A stretch of 64,000 nucleotides of DNA. It comes from Aeromicrobium stalagmiti (lineage in GTDB: Bacteria; Actinomycetota; Actinomycetes; Propionibacteriales; Nocardioidaceae). Location: positions 186,001 to 250,000 of the forward strand of contig NZ_JABSTZ010000003.1 of the NCBI RefSeq assembly GCF_013283745.1, given 5' to 3'. Positions 55,027-64,000 of this stretch are shown piece by piece (positions within the stretch are counted from its first letter, which is position 1; each line of letters begins with the position of its first letter). A program made the position numbers and the translations under genes. The notes under the pieces were generated by a model, which made no database searches, was not told the origin of the DNA, and saw only the letters and a program-made list of their open reading frames with translations.

Positions 55027-56087
55027 GGCGTCAGCGGGTCGCCGACGCCGCCGATCGTCGGCAGCGCCGATCGGGGGTTGAGGCAGCAGTCGGCCGGGCA
55101 GACGTCGTGCGACGCGGGGATCGCGCCGAGGCACGGCCGGTCGACTCCCTCGCCCCGCTCGACCGCGGCGCGCTCGAGGAGCAGCTCGCGCACCATCGTC
55201 ACGAACGCAGGGTGGGCACCGGGTGTGTCGACCCGCTCGTAGCGCAGGCCGAGCTTCTCGGCGGTCGCCTTGCCCTCGGTGTCGAGGTCGTAGATGACCT
55301 CCATGTGGTCGGAGACGAAGCCGATCGGAACGACGATGACGGACTCGACGCCGTCCTCGTGCAGCTGCTCCATGTGGTCGTTGATGTCGGGCTCGAGCCA
55401 CGGCACGTGCGGCGACCCGGAGCGCGAGCAGTAGGCCAGCGACCAGCTCTTCGCACCGGCCCCCTCGGCGACCAGCGACGCGACGCTCTCGTGCTGACGG
55501 ACGTACATCTCGCGGCCCGGTCCGCCGCTCGCGTCGTTCATCGAGGTCGGGATCGAGTGGGTCACGAAGATCACGTGAGTGCCGGCGGGGGCAGCCTCGA
55601 GCTCGGCCCTCGTCGCCTCGGTGAACGGGCCCACGAAGCCGGGGTGGTTGAAGTAGTGCCGCAGACGGCTGAGCTCGATCTGCAGCCCGCTGGCGGCGTC
55701 GTGGAGGTCCTCGCGGTACTGCCGGCACCCGGAGTAGGACGAGTAGGCGCTGGTGACGAAGCACGCGGCGCGCTTGACCCCGTCGGCCGCCATCTCGCGG
55801 GCGGCGTCGCGCAGGTAGGGGTCCCAGTTGCGGTTGCCCCAGTAGATCGGGACGTCGACGCCGTTTGCGGCGAAGTCCTTGCGGAGCGCGTCGAGCAGCT
55901 CGAGGTTGAGCTCGTTGATCGGCGACTTGCCGCCAAAGAGGAAGTAGTGCTGACCGACCTCCTCGAGACGCTCGCGAGGGATGCCCCGACCAGCGGTGAC
56001 GTTCTCGAGGAACGGCACGACGTCGTCGGGGTGCTCGGGTCCCCCGAAGGACACCAGCAGGAGCGCGTCGAACGGGCGATGATCCAT
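55023..56087 (-). CDS. hemH: Coproporphyrin/protoporphyrin ferrochelatase
   Basis: A 354-residue iron chelatase of heme synthesis; in actinobacteria this enzyme uses coproporphyrin III (CpfC type). The N-terminal motif [14 protein letters not shown] and the active-site His in [12 protein letters not shown] are clear, with the acidic [10 protein letters not shown] helix after the [10 protein letters not shown] substrate lid. A C-terminal tail has Cys residues ([22 protein letters not shown]) that look able to bind a [2Fe-2S] cluster, as in other actinobacterial ferrochelatases. The ATG at 56087 is preferred. suhB follows in the same transcript. Confidence 0.93.
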   Translation of the reverse strand: MDHRPFDALLLVSFGGPEHPDDVVPFLENVTAGRGIPRERLEEVGQHYFLFGGKSPINELNLELLDALRKDFAANGVDVPIYWGNRNWDPYLRDAAREMAADGVKRAACFVTSAYSSYSGCRQYREDLHDAASGLQIELSRLRHYFNHPGFVGPFTEATRAELEAAPAGTHVIFVTHSIPTSMNDASGGPGREMYVRQHESVASLVAEGAGAKSWSLAYCSRSGSPHVPWLEPDINDHMEQLHEDGVESVIVVPIGFVSDHMEVIYDLDTEGKATAEKLGLRYERVDTPGAHPAFVTMVRELLLERAAVERGEGVDRPCLGAIPASHDVCPADCCLNPRSALPTIGGVGDPLTP

Positions 56088-56139
56088 GCGTCCATCATCC
56101 CATCGGTGTGGATAGGGTGCTGGCCGGGAGGCCCGGACC

Positions 56140-57309
56140 ATGATGACGACCTATCGCGACGTGCTGTCGCGGCCCGGTGCTGCCCTGTTCTCGTTCACGG
56201 CACTCTGGTCACGGCTCCCGCTGTCGATGGCCGGGCTCGGCATCGTCCTGCTCGTGCACGAGCGGGGAGGCTCCTACAAGGAGGCCGGCATCATGTCGGC
56301 GGCGTACGTCCTGGCGGCCGCGGCCTTCGGTCCGATGCAGGGGCGCCTGGCCGACCGGCTCGGGCAGGCGACCGTGCTCTGGGTCGTCGGCGTCCTCTAC
56401 GCGACCGGCATCGGCGCCTTCCTCGTGGCGATCGACCGCGACTGGTCGACCCCGTGGCCCCACGCCTGCGCGATCCTCGCCGGGCTGGCCACGCCACAGA
56501 CCGGCAGCATGGTCCGCGCCCGCTGGAACCACAGCATCACCGACCGCACCCAGCTCAACACCGCGTTCTCGATCGAAGCCGTCGCCGACGAGGTCGTGTT
56601 CATCGTCGGCCCCGTCCTGGTGACGTTCCTGACCCTGCAGGCGGCCGACGTGTCGGGACTCCTGTTCGCCGCCGCGGCAGCGATGCTCGGCAGCTGGGCG
56701 CTGGCTCTGCAGCGCTCCACGCAGCCGCCCGCGACCCCTCGCGACACCCACGTGGGCCCGGCCATGAACTGGGCGTTCCTCGGCCCCATGGTCGCGGTGT
56801 CCGGCGCGCTCGGCATCGTCTTCGGCTCGGCCGAGGTCATCATCGCGGCGTTCACCGACGAGCAGGGACGCCCGGGTGCTGCGGGTGTCGTGCTCGCGAT
56901 CTGGGCGGCCGGCAGCCTGGTCGCCGGCGTGGCGGTCGGCGCCCTCCCCCAGCCGGCTCGCCCCCTCAACCGTCTGCGCTGGGCGATCTTCGTCCTCGGT
57001 GCCCTCTTCGGCCCGCTGTGCCTGGTCACGAGCATCCCGTGGGTCGCCGTCGGGATGTTCCTCGGCGGCTTCATGATCTCGCCGACCCTGATCGCGATGG
57101 TCAGCCTGATCGAGCGCGAGGTGCCGCCGACCCGGCTCACCGAGGCGTTGACGTGGACCACCACGGGCATGTCGGTGGGCGTGGCCCCGGGCGCTGCTGT
57201 GGCGGGCGCCGTGATCGACGCACAGGGCGCCTCGGCGGGCTTCCTGGTGCCTCTCGTGGCCGGGTTGGCGGGCTCGATCGTCGCGTGGACCACCCGGACC
57301 TCCACCTGA
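56140..57309 (+). CDS. MFS transporter
   Basis: A 389-residue major facilitator with about 12 helices. The loop 2-3 motif is [14 protein letters not shown]. Helices are Ala/Gly-rich ([27 protein letters not shown]). The profile resembles small multidrug or metabolite exporters and not a sugar importer. The start is the first of two adjacent ATGs, with GGGAGG upstream. A TAGGGT about 21 nt upstream is a -10 candidate, so this message has a leader. It is divergent from the ferrochelatase gene; the substrate is unknown. Confidence 0.88.
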   Translation: MMTTYRDVLSRPGAALFSFTALWSRLPLSMAGLGIVLLVHERGGSYKEAGIMSAAYVLAAAAFGPMQGRLADRLGQATVLWVVGVLYATGIGAFLVAIDRDWSTPWPHACAILAGLATPQTGSMVRARWNHSITDRTQLNTAFSIEAVADEVVFIVGPVLVTFLTLQAADVSGLLFAAAAAMLGSWALALQRSTQPPATPRDTHVGPAMNWAFLGPMVAVSGALGIVFGSAEVIIAAFTDEQGRPGAAGVVLAIWAAGSLVAGVAVGALPQPARPLNRLRWAIFVLGALFGPLCLVTSIPWVAVGMFLGGFMISPTLIAMVSLIEREVPPTRLTEALTWTTTGMSVGVAPGAAVAGAVIDAQGASAGFLVPLVAGLAGSIVAWTTRTST

Positions 57310-57361
57310 GCGCGACACCGGGTGAAAACCGGCCCGCGAAGTCATTAAGGTGGGGCACACG

Positions 57362-60300
57362 ATGACCGACCTCACCCTCGCCGAGCGCAGTGTCGAGCTC
57401 GTCCGCGCATGGATCGATCCCCGCCGTCCCCATGCCCGACGCACCGATCCCGCTGCAGCGCGCCTCGCCACGTTGTTGAAGGACCCGCAAGGGCTCGAGT
57501 TCACGATCGGCTTCGTCGACCGGGTCGTGCGCCCCGACGACCACCGGGTCGCCGCCCGCAACCTGCGCACGCTCGCCCGGAACACCCCAACGTTCCTGCC
57601 GTTCAGCCAGCGCTTCCTGCTCAAGCTCGGGGCGATCGCGGCGCTCGTGTTCCCCCAGCTCGTCGTCACGATGGCCCGGCGCACGCTGCGCCGCATGGTC
57701 GGCCACCTGGTCGTGGACGCCCGTCCGAAGCAGCTCGGCAAGGCGATCCGCAAGCTGCGCGCCGGTGGCGACCGGCTCAACCTCAACCTGCTCGGCGAGG
57801 CGGTCCTCGGCGACGGCGAGGCTGCGCGGCGCCGCGACGGCACGCTCGAGCTGCTCGAGCGCGACGACGTCGACTACGTCTCCATCAAGGTCTCGTCGGT
57901 CGCCAGCCAGCTGTCGATGTGGGCCTTCGACGAGTCCGTCGCCCGGGTCGTCGAGCAGCTGACGCCGCTGTACGAGCGCGCCGCCACCGGCGAGACGACG
58001 TTCATCAACCTCGACATGGAGGAGTACAAGGACCTCGACCTGACCGTCGCGGTCTTCACGACCATCCTCGACTCGTTCCCGCAGCTCGAGGCCGGCATCG
58101 TGCTGCAGGCCTACCTGCCCGACGCGCTCGGCGCGATGCAGGAGCTGCAGGGCTGGGCCACCCGACGTCGTGCGGCCGGCGGCGCGCCGATCAAGGTGCG
58201 CGTCGTCAAGGGCGCCAACCTGGCGATGGAGCGAGTCGACGCCACGATGCACGACTGGCCGCTGGCCACTTGGTCGTCCAAGCGTGAGACCGACACCAAC
58301 TACAAGCGCGTCCTGCACTGGGCGTTCACCCCCGACCGGATCGACGCGGTCCGCATCGGCGTGGCCGGCCAGAACCTGTTCGACGTCGCCTACGCGTGGC
58401 TGCTCGCCGGCGATCGCGGCGTCCGTGACGGCATCGACTTCGAGATGCTGCTGGGCATGGACTCCGGTCCGGTCGACGCCGTGCGCGGCGACATCGGCAA
58501 GCTCCTGCTCTACACCCCCGTCGTCCGGCCGACCGAGTTCGACGTCGCGATCTCCTACCTCGTGCGTCGCCTCGAGGAGAACGCCAGCAGCGACAACTTC
58601 ATGTCGGCCGCGTTCGAGCTGTCCGCCGCGCCCGACCTGATGGACCGTGAGGTGCGCCGCTTCCTCGACTCGGTCGAGGCGCTCGACGAGTCGGTCCCCG
58701 TGCCACACCGTGTGCAGAACCGACAGACCGAGATCCCCCGGGCGTACGCAGACCGGTTCGCCAACACGCCCGACACCGACCCGTCGACCGAGGCCAACCG
58801 CGACTGGTCGCGCCTCGTGCTGGCGCGGTCGACCTACACCCAGGTGGGCGCCGAGACGGTCCGCTCCGGCCGCGTGCCCGGCCCGGCCAGCCTCGAGACG
58901 ATCATCCAGGACACCCGCAAGGCCGCCAAGGCGTGGGAGGCCCGCGGCTCGGAGGTGCGGGCCTGGATCCTGCACCAGGCCGCCAGCGCGCTGGGCGCCC
59001 GTCGTGGCGACCTCGTCTCGGTCATGGCTGCCGAGGCCGGCAAGACGGTCGCCGAGGCCGACGTCGAGGTCAGCGAGGCGATCGACTTCGCCAACTACTA
59101 CGCGGAGTCCGCCCGGCGGCTCGACGCCGTCGACGGCGCGCAGTTCGTGCCCGACACCCTCACCGTCGTGGCGCCGCCGTGGAACTTCCCGGTCGCGATC
59201 CCGGCCGGCTCGGTGCTGGCCGCCCTCGCGGTCGGCAGCGGCGTCGTGATCAAGGCGGCACCCCAGACCCGCCGGTGCGCGGCCGTCATGGTCGAGGCAC
59301 TGTGGCAGGCCGGGGTGCCGCGCGACGTCCTGCGCTACGTCACGATCGAGGAGGGGCCGCTGAGCAAGGCCCTCATCGCCCACTCCGACGTCGACCGGGT
59401 GATCCTCACCGGCGGCTGGGAGACCGCGCAGCTGTTCCGCTCGTGGCGCCCCGACCTGCCCCTGCTGGCCGAGACCAGCGGCAAGAACGCCATCGTCATC
59501 ACCCCCAGCGCCGACATCGACCTCGCGGTCGCCGACCTCGTCAAGAGCGCCTTCGGCCACGCAGGGCAGAAGTGCTCAGCGGCCAGCCTCGCCATCCTGG
59601 TCGGGTCGGTCGCGGAGTCCGAGCGGTTCCAGCGTCAGCTCGTCGACGCCGTCGCATCGCTCAAGGTCGGCTTCCCGCAGGACCCCGAGGTCACGATGGG
59701 TCCCGTCATCGAGGCGCCCCAGGGCAAGCTCGCCGACGGCCTCACGACGCTCGGCGAGGGCGAGTCGTGGCTCGTCGAGCCCAGCCAGCTCGGACCCGAC
59801 CCCCGCGTGTGGACGCCCGGCATCCGGTCAGGCGTGCGCCCCGGAAGCCGGTTCCACACCACGGAGTACTTCGGGCCGATCCTCGGCATCATGCACGCGC
59901 GCTCGCTCGACGAGGCGATCGCGTGGCAGAACGCCACCGACTACGGACTGACCGCCGGCATCCACTCGCTCGACGCCGACGAGGTCAACACCTGGATCGA
60001 CACCGTGCAGGCCGGCAACCTCTACGTCAACCGCGGCATCACCGGCGCGATCGTCCAGCGCCAGCCGTTCGGCGGCTGGAAGCGGTCGTCCGTCGGCACC
60101 ACGGCCAAGGCCGGCGGCCCCAACTACCTGACCCATCTGGGCACGTGGCGTCCCCGTCCCCTGCGCGCTGTCGTCGCTGCTCCGGCGCTCTCCCCTGCCG
60201 TCACCACGGTGCTCGAGGTGGCCGCGACGGCCCTCACGGCCACCGAGCTGCGTGACCTGGAGGCCGCGGCCGCGTCCGACCACGTCGCCTGGACGCGCGA

Positions 60301-60751
60301 GTACGGCGTCGCCAAGGACGTCTCGCAGCTCGGCGTCGAGCGCGACGTGTTCCGCTACGTCGCCGTGCCGGTCACGATCCGCTTCGACGGCCGGCTCGCC
60401 GATCTCGTCCGCGTCCTGCTCGCCGCTGCCCGCACCGGCGCCACCGTCGAGGTCAGCTCCAGCACGCCGCTGCCCGACGGTCTGGCCGACTCGGCGCGGG
60501 TCGAGACGCACGAGGAGTGGCTGGCCCGCGCCGCACGCACCCGGCCGTCCCGCGTCCGGCTGATCGGCACCAGCGCCAAGGAGCTCGCGACGACCGTCGA
60601 GGGCGATCCCGACGTCGCGATCTACGCCGGACCGGTCACGCCGTCCGGACGCGTCGAGGCGCTGCCGTTCCTGCAGGAGCAGGCGATCTCGATCACGAAC
60701 CACCGATTCGGCAACCCCGACGCGGAGTTCGCCCACGTCCTGCCCCGGTGA
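57362..60751 (+). CDS. putA: Bifunctional proline dehydrogenase / L-glutamate-gamma-semialdehyde dehydrogenase
   Basis: A 1129-residue fused PutA that oxidises proline to glutamate in two steps. Residues about 60-430 form the FAD-dependent TIM-barrel proline dehydrogenase (NLNLLGEAVLGDGEA, HDWPLATWSSKRETDTNYKR). Residues about 500-950 form the aldehyde dehydrogenase, with ETSGKNA and the nucleophile in GQKCSA, then RQPFGGWKRS. A C-terminal domain of about 150 residues follows. There is no ribbon-helix-helix DNA-binding start, so it is not a trifunctional regulator. The ATG at 57362 has AAGGTGG upstream. Confidence 0.96.
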   Translation: MTDLTLAERSVELVRAWIDPRRPHARRTDPAAARLATLLKDPQGLEFTIGFVDRVVRPDDHRVAARNLRTLARNTPTFLPFSQRFLLKLGAIAALVFPQLVVTMARRTLRRMVGHLVVDARPKQLGKAIRKLRAGGDRLNLNLLGEAVLGDGEAARRRDGTLELLERDDVDYVSIKVSSVASQLSMWAFDESVARVVEQLTPLYERAATGETTFINLDMEEYKDLDLTVAVFTTILDSFPQLEAGIVLQAYLPDALGAMQELQGWATRRRAAGGAPIKVRVVKGANLAMERVDATMHDWPLATWSSKRETDTNYKRVLHWAFTPDRIDAVRIGVAGQNLFDVAYAWLLAGDRGVRDGIDFEMLLGMDSGPVDAVRGDIGKLLLYTPVVRPTEFDVAISYLVRRLEENASSDNFMSAAFELSAAPDLMDREVRRFLDSVEALDESVPVPHRVQNRQTEIPRAYADRFANTPDTDPSTEANRDWSRLVLARSTYTQVGAETVRSGRVPGPASLETIIQDTRKAAKAWEARGSEVRAWILHQAASALGARRGDLVSVMAAEAGKTVAEADVEVSEAIDFANYYAESARRLDAVDGAQFVPDTLTVVAPPWNFPVAIPAGSVLAALAVGSGVVIKAAPQTRRCAAVMVEALWQAGVPRDVLRYVTIEEGPLSKALIAHSDVDRVILTGGWETAQLFRSWRPDLPLLAETSGKNAIVITPSADIDLAVADLVKSAFGHAGQKCSAASLAILVGSVAESERFQRQLVDAVASLKVGFPQDPEVTMGPVIEAPQGKLADGLTTLGEGESWLVEPSQLGPDPRVWTPGIRSGVRPGSRFHTTEYFGPILGIMHARSLDEAIAWQNATDYGLTAGIHSLDADEVNTWIDTVQAGNLYVNRGITGAIVQRQPFGGWKRSSVGTTAKAGGPNYLTHLGTWRPRPLRAVVAAPALSPAVTTVLEVAATALTATELRDLEAAAASDHVAWTREYGVAKDVSQLGVERDVFRYVAVPVTIRFDGRLADLVRVLLAAARTGATVEVSSSTPLPDGLADSARVETHEEWLARAARTRPSRVRLIGTSAKELATTVEGDPDVAIYAGPVTPSGRVEALPFLQEQAISITNHRFGNPDAEFAHVLPR

Positions 60752-60783
60752 CTGCTCAGGCGTGACCGCTCAGGCGTGAGCAG
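60752..60783. repeat. Repeat-rich stem between putA and the TRIC gene
   Basis: CTGCTCA (60752-60758) and TGAGCAG (60777-60783) pair. Inside, GCTCAGGCGTGA occurs twice in direct order (60754-60765, 60768-60779), the second copy covering the stop codon of the TRIC gene. Probable shared 3' end of convergent transcripts. Confidence 0.5.
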
Positions 60784-61390
60784 TGCCGGGCGGCAGCGGG
60801 GCCGACCAGCCACGCTGCAGCGCCAGGACCCGCCACACCAGGCAGATCCCGCCCGCCAGGACGTACCACCACTGTGACCAGTCCTGATGGTGCACGACCG
60901 ATGCCACCAGGGCGCCGGCGAACGCCGGGGTCGCATAGAGCTCGCCGCGGAACACGACCGGCACGCGGCCCGAGGCGACGTCGCGCATCATGCCGCCACC
61001 GATGCCCGTCAACATGCCGAGAGCCGACGCCGCGAGGACGTTGAGTCCGGCCTCCTCGGCCGCGACCGCTCCCGTGACGCAGAACAGCGCGAGCCCGAGG
61101 GCGTCGAGCAGCATGATCTCGCGCTCCAGCCGACCGAACGTCGGGTGGAACATGAACACCACGATCGAGGTCACGAACGGGACCACGAGATAGCGCCAGT
61201 CGTCGAGCGCAGCGGGGGGTACGGCGCCGATCAGCACGTCACGGACGACGCCGCCGCCCAGGCCCGTGATGAGCGCCAGGACGGCCACACCGAAGACGTC
61301 GAGCTCCTTGCGCACGCCCACCAGGGCACCGGTCGACGCGAAGACCGCGATTCCGGCCAGATCGAGGATCAGCAGCAGGGTGTCCGACAC
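60770..61390 (-). CDS. Trimeric intracellular cation (TRIC) channel family protein
   Basis: A 206-residue UPF0126/TRIC-type membrane protein with two internally repeated halves, each three helices. The paired motifs are GGGVVRDVLIG in the first half and GGGMMRDVASG in the second, the Gly-rich kinks that line the pore. Prokaryotic TRIC homologues conduct K+ or other cations. The GTG at 61390 is preferred over an ATG 13 codons upstream because TAGCGT (61398-61403) lies 7 nt before it. Confidence 0.88.
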   Translation of the reverse strand: MSDTLLLILDLAGIAVFASTGALVGVRKELDVFGVAVLALITGLGGGVVRDVLIGAVPPAALDDWRYLVVPFVTSIVVFMFHPTFGRLEREIMLLDALGLALFCVTGAVAAEEAGLNVLAASALGMLTGIGGGMMRDVASGRVPVVFRGELYATPAFAGALVASVVHHQDWSQWWYVLAGGICLVWRVLALQRGWSAPLPPGTAHA

Positions 61391-61397
61391 GGCGACG

Positions 61398-61403
61398 ACG
61401 CTA
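61398..61403 (-). promoter_or_regulatory. Putative -10 element of a leaderless promoter
   Basis: TAGCGT ends 7 nt before the chosen GTG of the TRIC gene, same hexamer and spacing as trkA. Confidence 0.55.
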
Positions 61404-61508
61404 TCGCGTCTCGGCGCGTCGCGACTCATTCGACCACCGCCCGCCTACGATTGAGTGCAAGCTTCGTGTGAACGCCCACGCGGAGTCGTCCACGTCGGAG
61501 GCGATGAC

Positions 61509-62468
61509 ATGCGTGATCTCGATCTTCAGGGATTGAGCGAGGACAGACGGTTCCTCATCGCGCGCGATCTCACCACCGGCCACCAGTACCGCATCCCTGC
61601 TGATCACCGCCTCACTTCCCTGATCGGCAAGACGTCCCACTCTGGGAGCACCTCCGGCCAGTTGGAGATCCGCATGGAAAGTTCACTCAGCCCGCGCGAC
61701 ATCCAGACCCGCATCCGCCGCGGCGAGTCACCGCAGTCGGTCGCCGACTCCGCCGGTGTCCCGGTCGCGCAGATCGACGGCTTCGCCGGCCCCGTCCTCG
61801 CCGAGCGCGAGTTCATGTGCGAGCAGGCCCGCAAGACCTCGATCCGTCGCAAGCACATCGGCGGTGCCGGCGTGCTGCTCGGCACCCTCGTCGCCGAGAA
61901 CATCGCCAACGACGGCGGCGTGCCCGAAGACGCCACGTGGGACTCGTGGCGTCGTGAAGACGGCCGCTGGACGGTCCTGGTGACCCCGCAGGGCCACGCG
62001 CACCCCGCCACGTTCCTGTTTGACGTCAAGAGCCGCTACGTCGTGCCGGCCGACGAGTTCGCCCACGACCTGGTCGGCGACGTCGCGCTGCCCGACTCCG
62101 CCGACATGGCAATCGCCGACGCGGTGCGCGCGCCCGAGCGCGATGTCGAGGCGCCTGCTGCGGCTGCTCCCGCCCCCGAAGTCCCGGCCGTGGAGATCCC
62201 CGACCCGATCGAGACCGTCGAGCAGGAGGCGCTCAGCGCCGTCTCGTCGCTCAAGGAGGCCCGCGACCGTCGCGCCCTCGAGCAGCTCGCGCTCGAGGAG
62301 ACCGAGGCTGCCGCCGAGGTGCCCGAGGCCGAGATCGAGGCCGACGACTTCGAGGACTCCCTCGAGCACGACGTCGCGGTGCCCGACACGATGGGCCCCC
62401 GCAAGAAGCGTCACGAGCGTCGCCGCGTCCCCAGCTGGGACGAGATCATGTTCGGCAAGGACGAGTGA
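61509..62468 (+). CDS. sepH: Septation protein SepH
   Basis: A 319-residue DUF3071 protein. In Streptomyces and mycobacteria SepH binds FtsZ and promotes division. The N-terminal domain (residues about 1-85, LDLQGLSEDRRFLIARDL and LSPRDIQTRIRRGESPQSVADSAGVPVAQI) contains the HTH-like FtsZ-interacting part. The middle is a conserved WDSWRREDGRW core, and the rest is an acidic Ala/Glu-rich disordered tail ending in a basic KKRHERRR, then WDEIMFGKDE. The ATG at 61509 has GGAGG 7 nt upstream. Confidence 0.93.
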   Translation: MRDLDLQGLSEDRRFLIARDLTTGHQYRIPADHRLTSLIGKTSHSGSTSGQLEIRMESSLSPRDIQTRIRRGESPQSVADSAGVPVAQIDGFAGPVLAEREFMCEQARKTSIRRKHIGGAGVLLGTLVAENIANDGGVPEDATWDSWRREDGRWTVLVTPQGHAHPATFLFDVKSRYVVPADEFAHDLVGDVALPDSADMAIADAVRAPERDVEAPAAAAPAPEVPAVEIPDPIETVEQEALSAVSSLKEARDRRALEQLALEETEAAAEVPEAEIEADDFEDSLEHDVAVPDTMGPRKKRHERRRVPSWDEIMFGKDE

Positions 62469-62485
62469 GCTCTGCGAACGAGCTC

Positions 62486-62588
62486 CTCGACAGGTCGCGC
62501 GTCCCGCGGCGAAGCCGCCAGACTGTCGAGACCACGCAGGCCTGAAGGCCCGCGGCGTGGAGTGAGCTAGCCCAACAGCTAGCCACTC
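62486..62588. terminator. Cluster of three hairpins between sepH and tdk
   Basis: First, CTCGACAG (62486-62493) pairs with CTGTCGAG (62523-62530), enclosing GCGGC-GAA-GCCGC. Second, CCACGC (62532-62537) pairs with GCGTGG (62555-62560), enclosing GGCC-TGAA-GGCC. Third, GAGTGAGCTAGC (62560-62571) pairs with GCTAGCCACTC (62578-62588) with one mismatch. The stems stack almost without gaps between convergent genes. No T run is seen, so it may be a bidirectional terminator or a palindromic repeat element. Confidence 0.65.
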
Positions 62589-63242
62589 TCAGGCGAACGG
62601 CAGGACGTCCGGCGACATCGCTGCGGCCTTGGCGGTCGCCGCGGTCATGCGGCGACGGTGGTGCCGGCGGCACAGCACCTCGTAGCCGACCTGGGGCACC
62701 GGCCGGTCCGGGTCGTCGACGTCACCGACGACAATGACCTCGCCCTCGGTGACCATGACGCCGTCCTCGGTGCGGGCGTTGTGCGTGGCCCGCTCGCCGC
62801 ACCAGCACAGCGCCTCGACCTGCAATGTGTGCACCCGGTCGGCGAGCTCGATCAGGCGCAGCGAGCCCGGGAAGAGCTGGGTGCGGAAGTCGGTGAGGAT
62901 GCCGAAGGCGAACACGTCTATCGACAGCTCGTCGGTGATCTTGGCGAGCTGGTCGATCTGGTCAACGGTGTAGAACTGCGCCTCGTCGCACACGAAGTAG
63001 TCGATGCGGCCACCCTGGGTGAGCTCGTCGACGGTGAACTGCCAGAAGTGGAACGAGTCGTCGACCTCGATCGCCTCGACCGACAGACCGAGGCGGCTCG
63101 ACAGCGTCGCCGTGCCGGCCCGGTCGTGCGAGGTGAACACGCGGCCCACCCGACCTCGGGCGCGATGGTTGTGGTCCATCTGCAGCGCCAGGGTGCTCTT
63201 GCCGCAGTCCATCGTGCCGCTGTAGAAGTTGAGGTCTGCCAC
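62589..63242 (-). CDS. tdk: Thymidine kinase
   Basis: A 217-residue type II thymidine kinase of the salvage pathway, using ATP to make dTMP. P-loop YSGTMDCGKSTLALQ at about residues 6-20, Walker-B-like FVCDEAQFY, and zinc site CWCGERATHN with the later CRRHH. The length and motifs are normal for the TK1-like family. The GTG start lies 6 nt after TAGCCT (63249-63254), so it is probably leaderless. It is convergent with sepH across a hairpin cluster. Confidence 0.95.
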   Translation of the reverse strand: MADLNFYSGTMDCGKSTLALQMDHNHRARGRVGRVFTSHDRAGTATLSSRLGLSVEAIEVDDSFHFWQFTVDELTQGGRIDYFVCDEAQFYTVDQIDQLAKITDELSIDVFAFGILTDFRTQLFPGSLRLIELADRVHTLQVEALCWCGERATHNARTEDGVMVTEGEVIVVGDVDDPDRPVPQVGYEVLCRRHHRRRMTAATAKAAAMSPDVLPFA

Positions 63243-63248
63243 ACCCTA

Positions 63249-63254
63249 AGGCTA
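63249..63254 (-). promoter_or_regulatory. Putative -10 element of leaderless tdk promoter
   Basis: TAGCCT ends 6 nt before the tdk GTG. Confidence 0.5.
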
Positions 63255-63386
63255 TCGGTCGAGGCTGGCTACCCTCCGACACGGAGCCCTCGTGTTCCCG
63301 GCCAACGGACCCTGTGCGTTGCCCAGAACGACTGTCAGACCCTGCCCATAGAGTAGAAGAAAGACGGCAATGGCAGGGAGAATCAA

Positions 63387-64000
63387 GTGCTGGACGACCG
63401 CGACACGATCGATCAGATCGTCGTGCGTCGTCAAGCCCTCGCCTCGTTGGAGGCGGCCGAGGCCGAAGAGATGCTCAACTACGTCGACCGGGCGCGCGAC
63501 GCCGGCGAACGCGACGGCGGAGAAGCCCGCGGACGCCGCCGCGTCGACTCCGCCGTGCACGAGCTGTCGCTGGCGATGACGCTGCCCGTCCCGACGATCG
63601 AGCGTCACGTCGCTCGCGCCAGGCGTCTGCGGTCGACCATGCCGCAGGTGTGGCAGGCCTGGCACGACGGACAACTCGGCACCACCCACGTCCACGCCAT
63701 CGACCGCGCCGCGACCCGGTTGGTCCACCCGGAGTCGGTCGCCCGGCTCGACGATGTCGCCGTCGATCACGCCGGCCGGCTCACGCCGGGCCAGGTGACC
63801 AGATGGCTCGACCGATGGGTCGAGCGCACGGAGTCCGGCGAGTCGCTCCGGCGGCACCAGATCGCACACCGCGACCGCAAGGTCGCTCTCAAGCCGCTGG
63901 GCGACGGGATGACCCGGCTGTCGGCCGACCTCGCGTCGTCCGACGCCGCGGCGATCATGCAGAGCCTCTCCAAGGCGGCCCACGGCCTGCCGGCCGACGA
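63387..64000 (+). CDS. DUF222 (13E12-type) HNH endonuclease-like protein, 3' part outside window
   Basis: About 204 residues are present. The DUF222 domain is clear: RRRVDSAVHELSLAMTLPVPTIERHVARARRL, then WQAWHDGQLGTTHVHAIDRA and HAGRLTPGQVTRWLDRWVER. In this family a C-terminal HNH nuclease motif follows; it would lie beyond the right edge. These genes occur in many copies in actinobacteria, like the 13E12 repeats of M. tuberculosis. GTG with GGGAG 6 nt upstream. Whether it is mobile or a domesticated nuclease cannot be told. Confidence 0.85.
   Translation, partial: MLDDRDTIDQIVVRRQALASLEAAEAEEMLNYVDRARDAGERDGGEARGRRRVDSAVHELSLAMTLPVPTIERHVARARRLRSTMPQVWQAWHDGQLGTTHVHAIDRAATRLVHPESVARLDDVAVDHAGRLTPGQVTRWLDRWVERTESGESLRRHQIAHRDRKVALKPLGDGMTRLSADLASSDAAAIMQSLSKAAHGLPAD

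Noticed and set aside
63387-64000. Prophage or restriction-modification system at the right edge
   Set aside because: Only a DUF222/HNH-type gene is present, a common multi-copy actinobacterial family. No phage, methylase or integrase gene adjoins.

Overview
The window is about 64 kb of dense, high-GC actinobacterial chromosome. Gene content and order suggest Nocardioidaceae, perhaps an Aeromicrobium relative; this placement is inference from gene content only. Supporting signs are SepH, DUF4193/DUF3093/DUF3710 proteins, a FabG4/HtdX/FadA2 set, a DUF222 HNH protein and many leaderless promoters. No tRNA, rRNA, CRISPR array, insertion sequence or prophage is seen. No gap without a gene exceeds 300 bases.

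Layout. 1-6000: uvrA (cut by the left edge), a metallo-beta-lactamase (MBL) gene with a decayed partial copy of itself 0.5 kb downstream, small hypothetical and secreted proteins, and a membrane protein. 6028-11741: a cytochrome P450, an APC permease with a small monooxygenase-like gene, TerC behind a Mn2+ (yybP-ykoY) riboswitch, a beta-carbonic anhydrase and an aldose-1-epimerase-like gene. 11744-14553: uvrB and a TetR regulator. 14728-18541: a thiolase divergent from fabG4-htdX, the same gene set as Mycobacterium tuberculosis Rv0241c-Rv0243. 18593-27499: a CocE-type hydrolase, TesB thioesterase, PAC2 protein, dxs, an SMP-30-like protein, a flavin reductase and PhoD.

27650-39834: a D-xylose island. 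xylB-xylA-ROK regulator run on the plus strand and an ABC transporter (xylF-xylG-xylH) plus a second ROK regulator on the minus strand. Between them lie a membrane protein, a PAS/PP2C phosphatase, and a divergent pair of an HTH protein and an ECF-like sigma factor that share a perfect palindrome.

40065-46000: aconitase (iron-box-like and TTGATATCAA palindromes upstream), a frameshifted RDD-like gene and a large zinc-ribbon membrane protein with VQAPP repeats. 46077-55026: a core block with the gene order of M. tuberculosis Rv2689c-Rv2701c: RNA methyltransferase, APC permease, two TrkA proteins, DUF3159, OB-fold, DUF3710, dut, DUF3093, DUF4235, DUF4193 and suhB. 55023-64000: ferrochelatase, an MFS transporter, a fused PutA, a TRIC-like channel, sepH, thymidine kinase and a DUF222/HNH gene cut by the right edge.

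How it works together. Most genes are housekeeping: nucleotide excision repair, isoprenoid precursors, heme, TCA cycle, proline catabolism, K+ uptake, dUTP control and division. The accessory interest lies in the xylose island, the HTH/sigma pair, the MBL duplication and several unexplained palindromes. At least sixteen start codons sit 6-8 nt after a TANNNT hexamer, so leaderless transcription appears to be a main mode of expression here.
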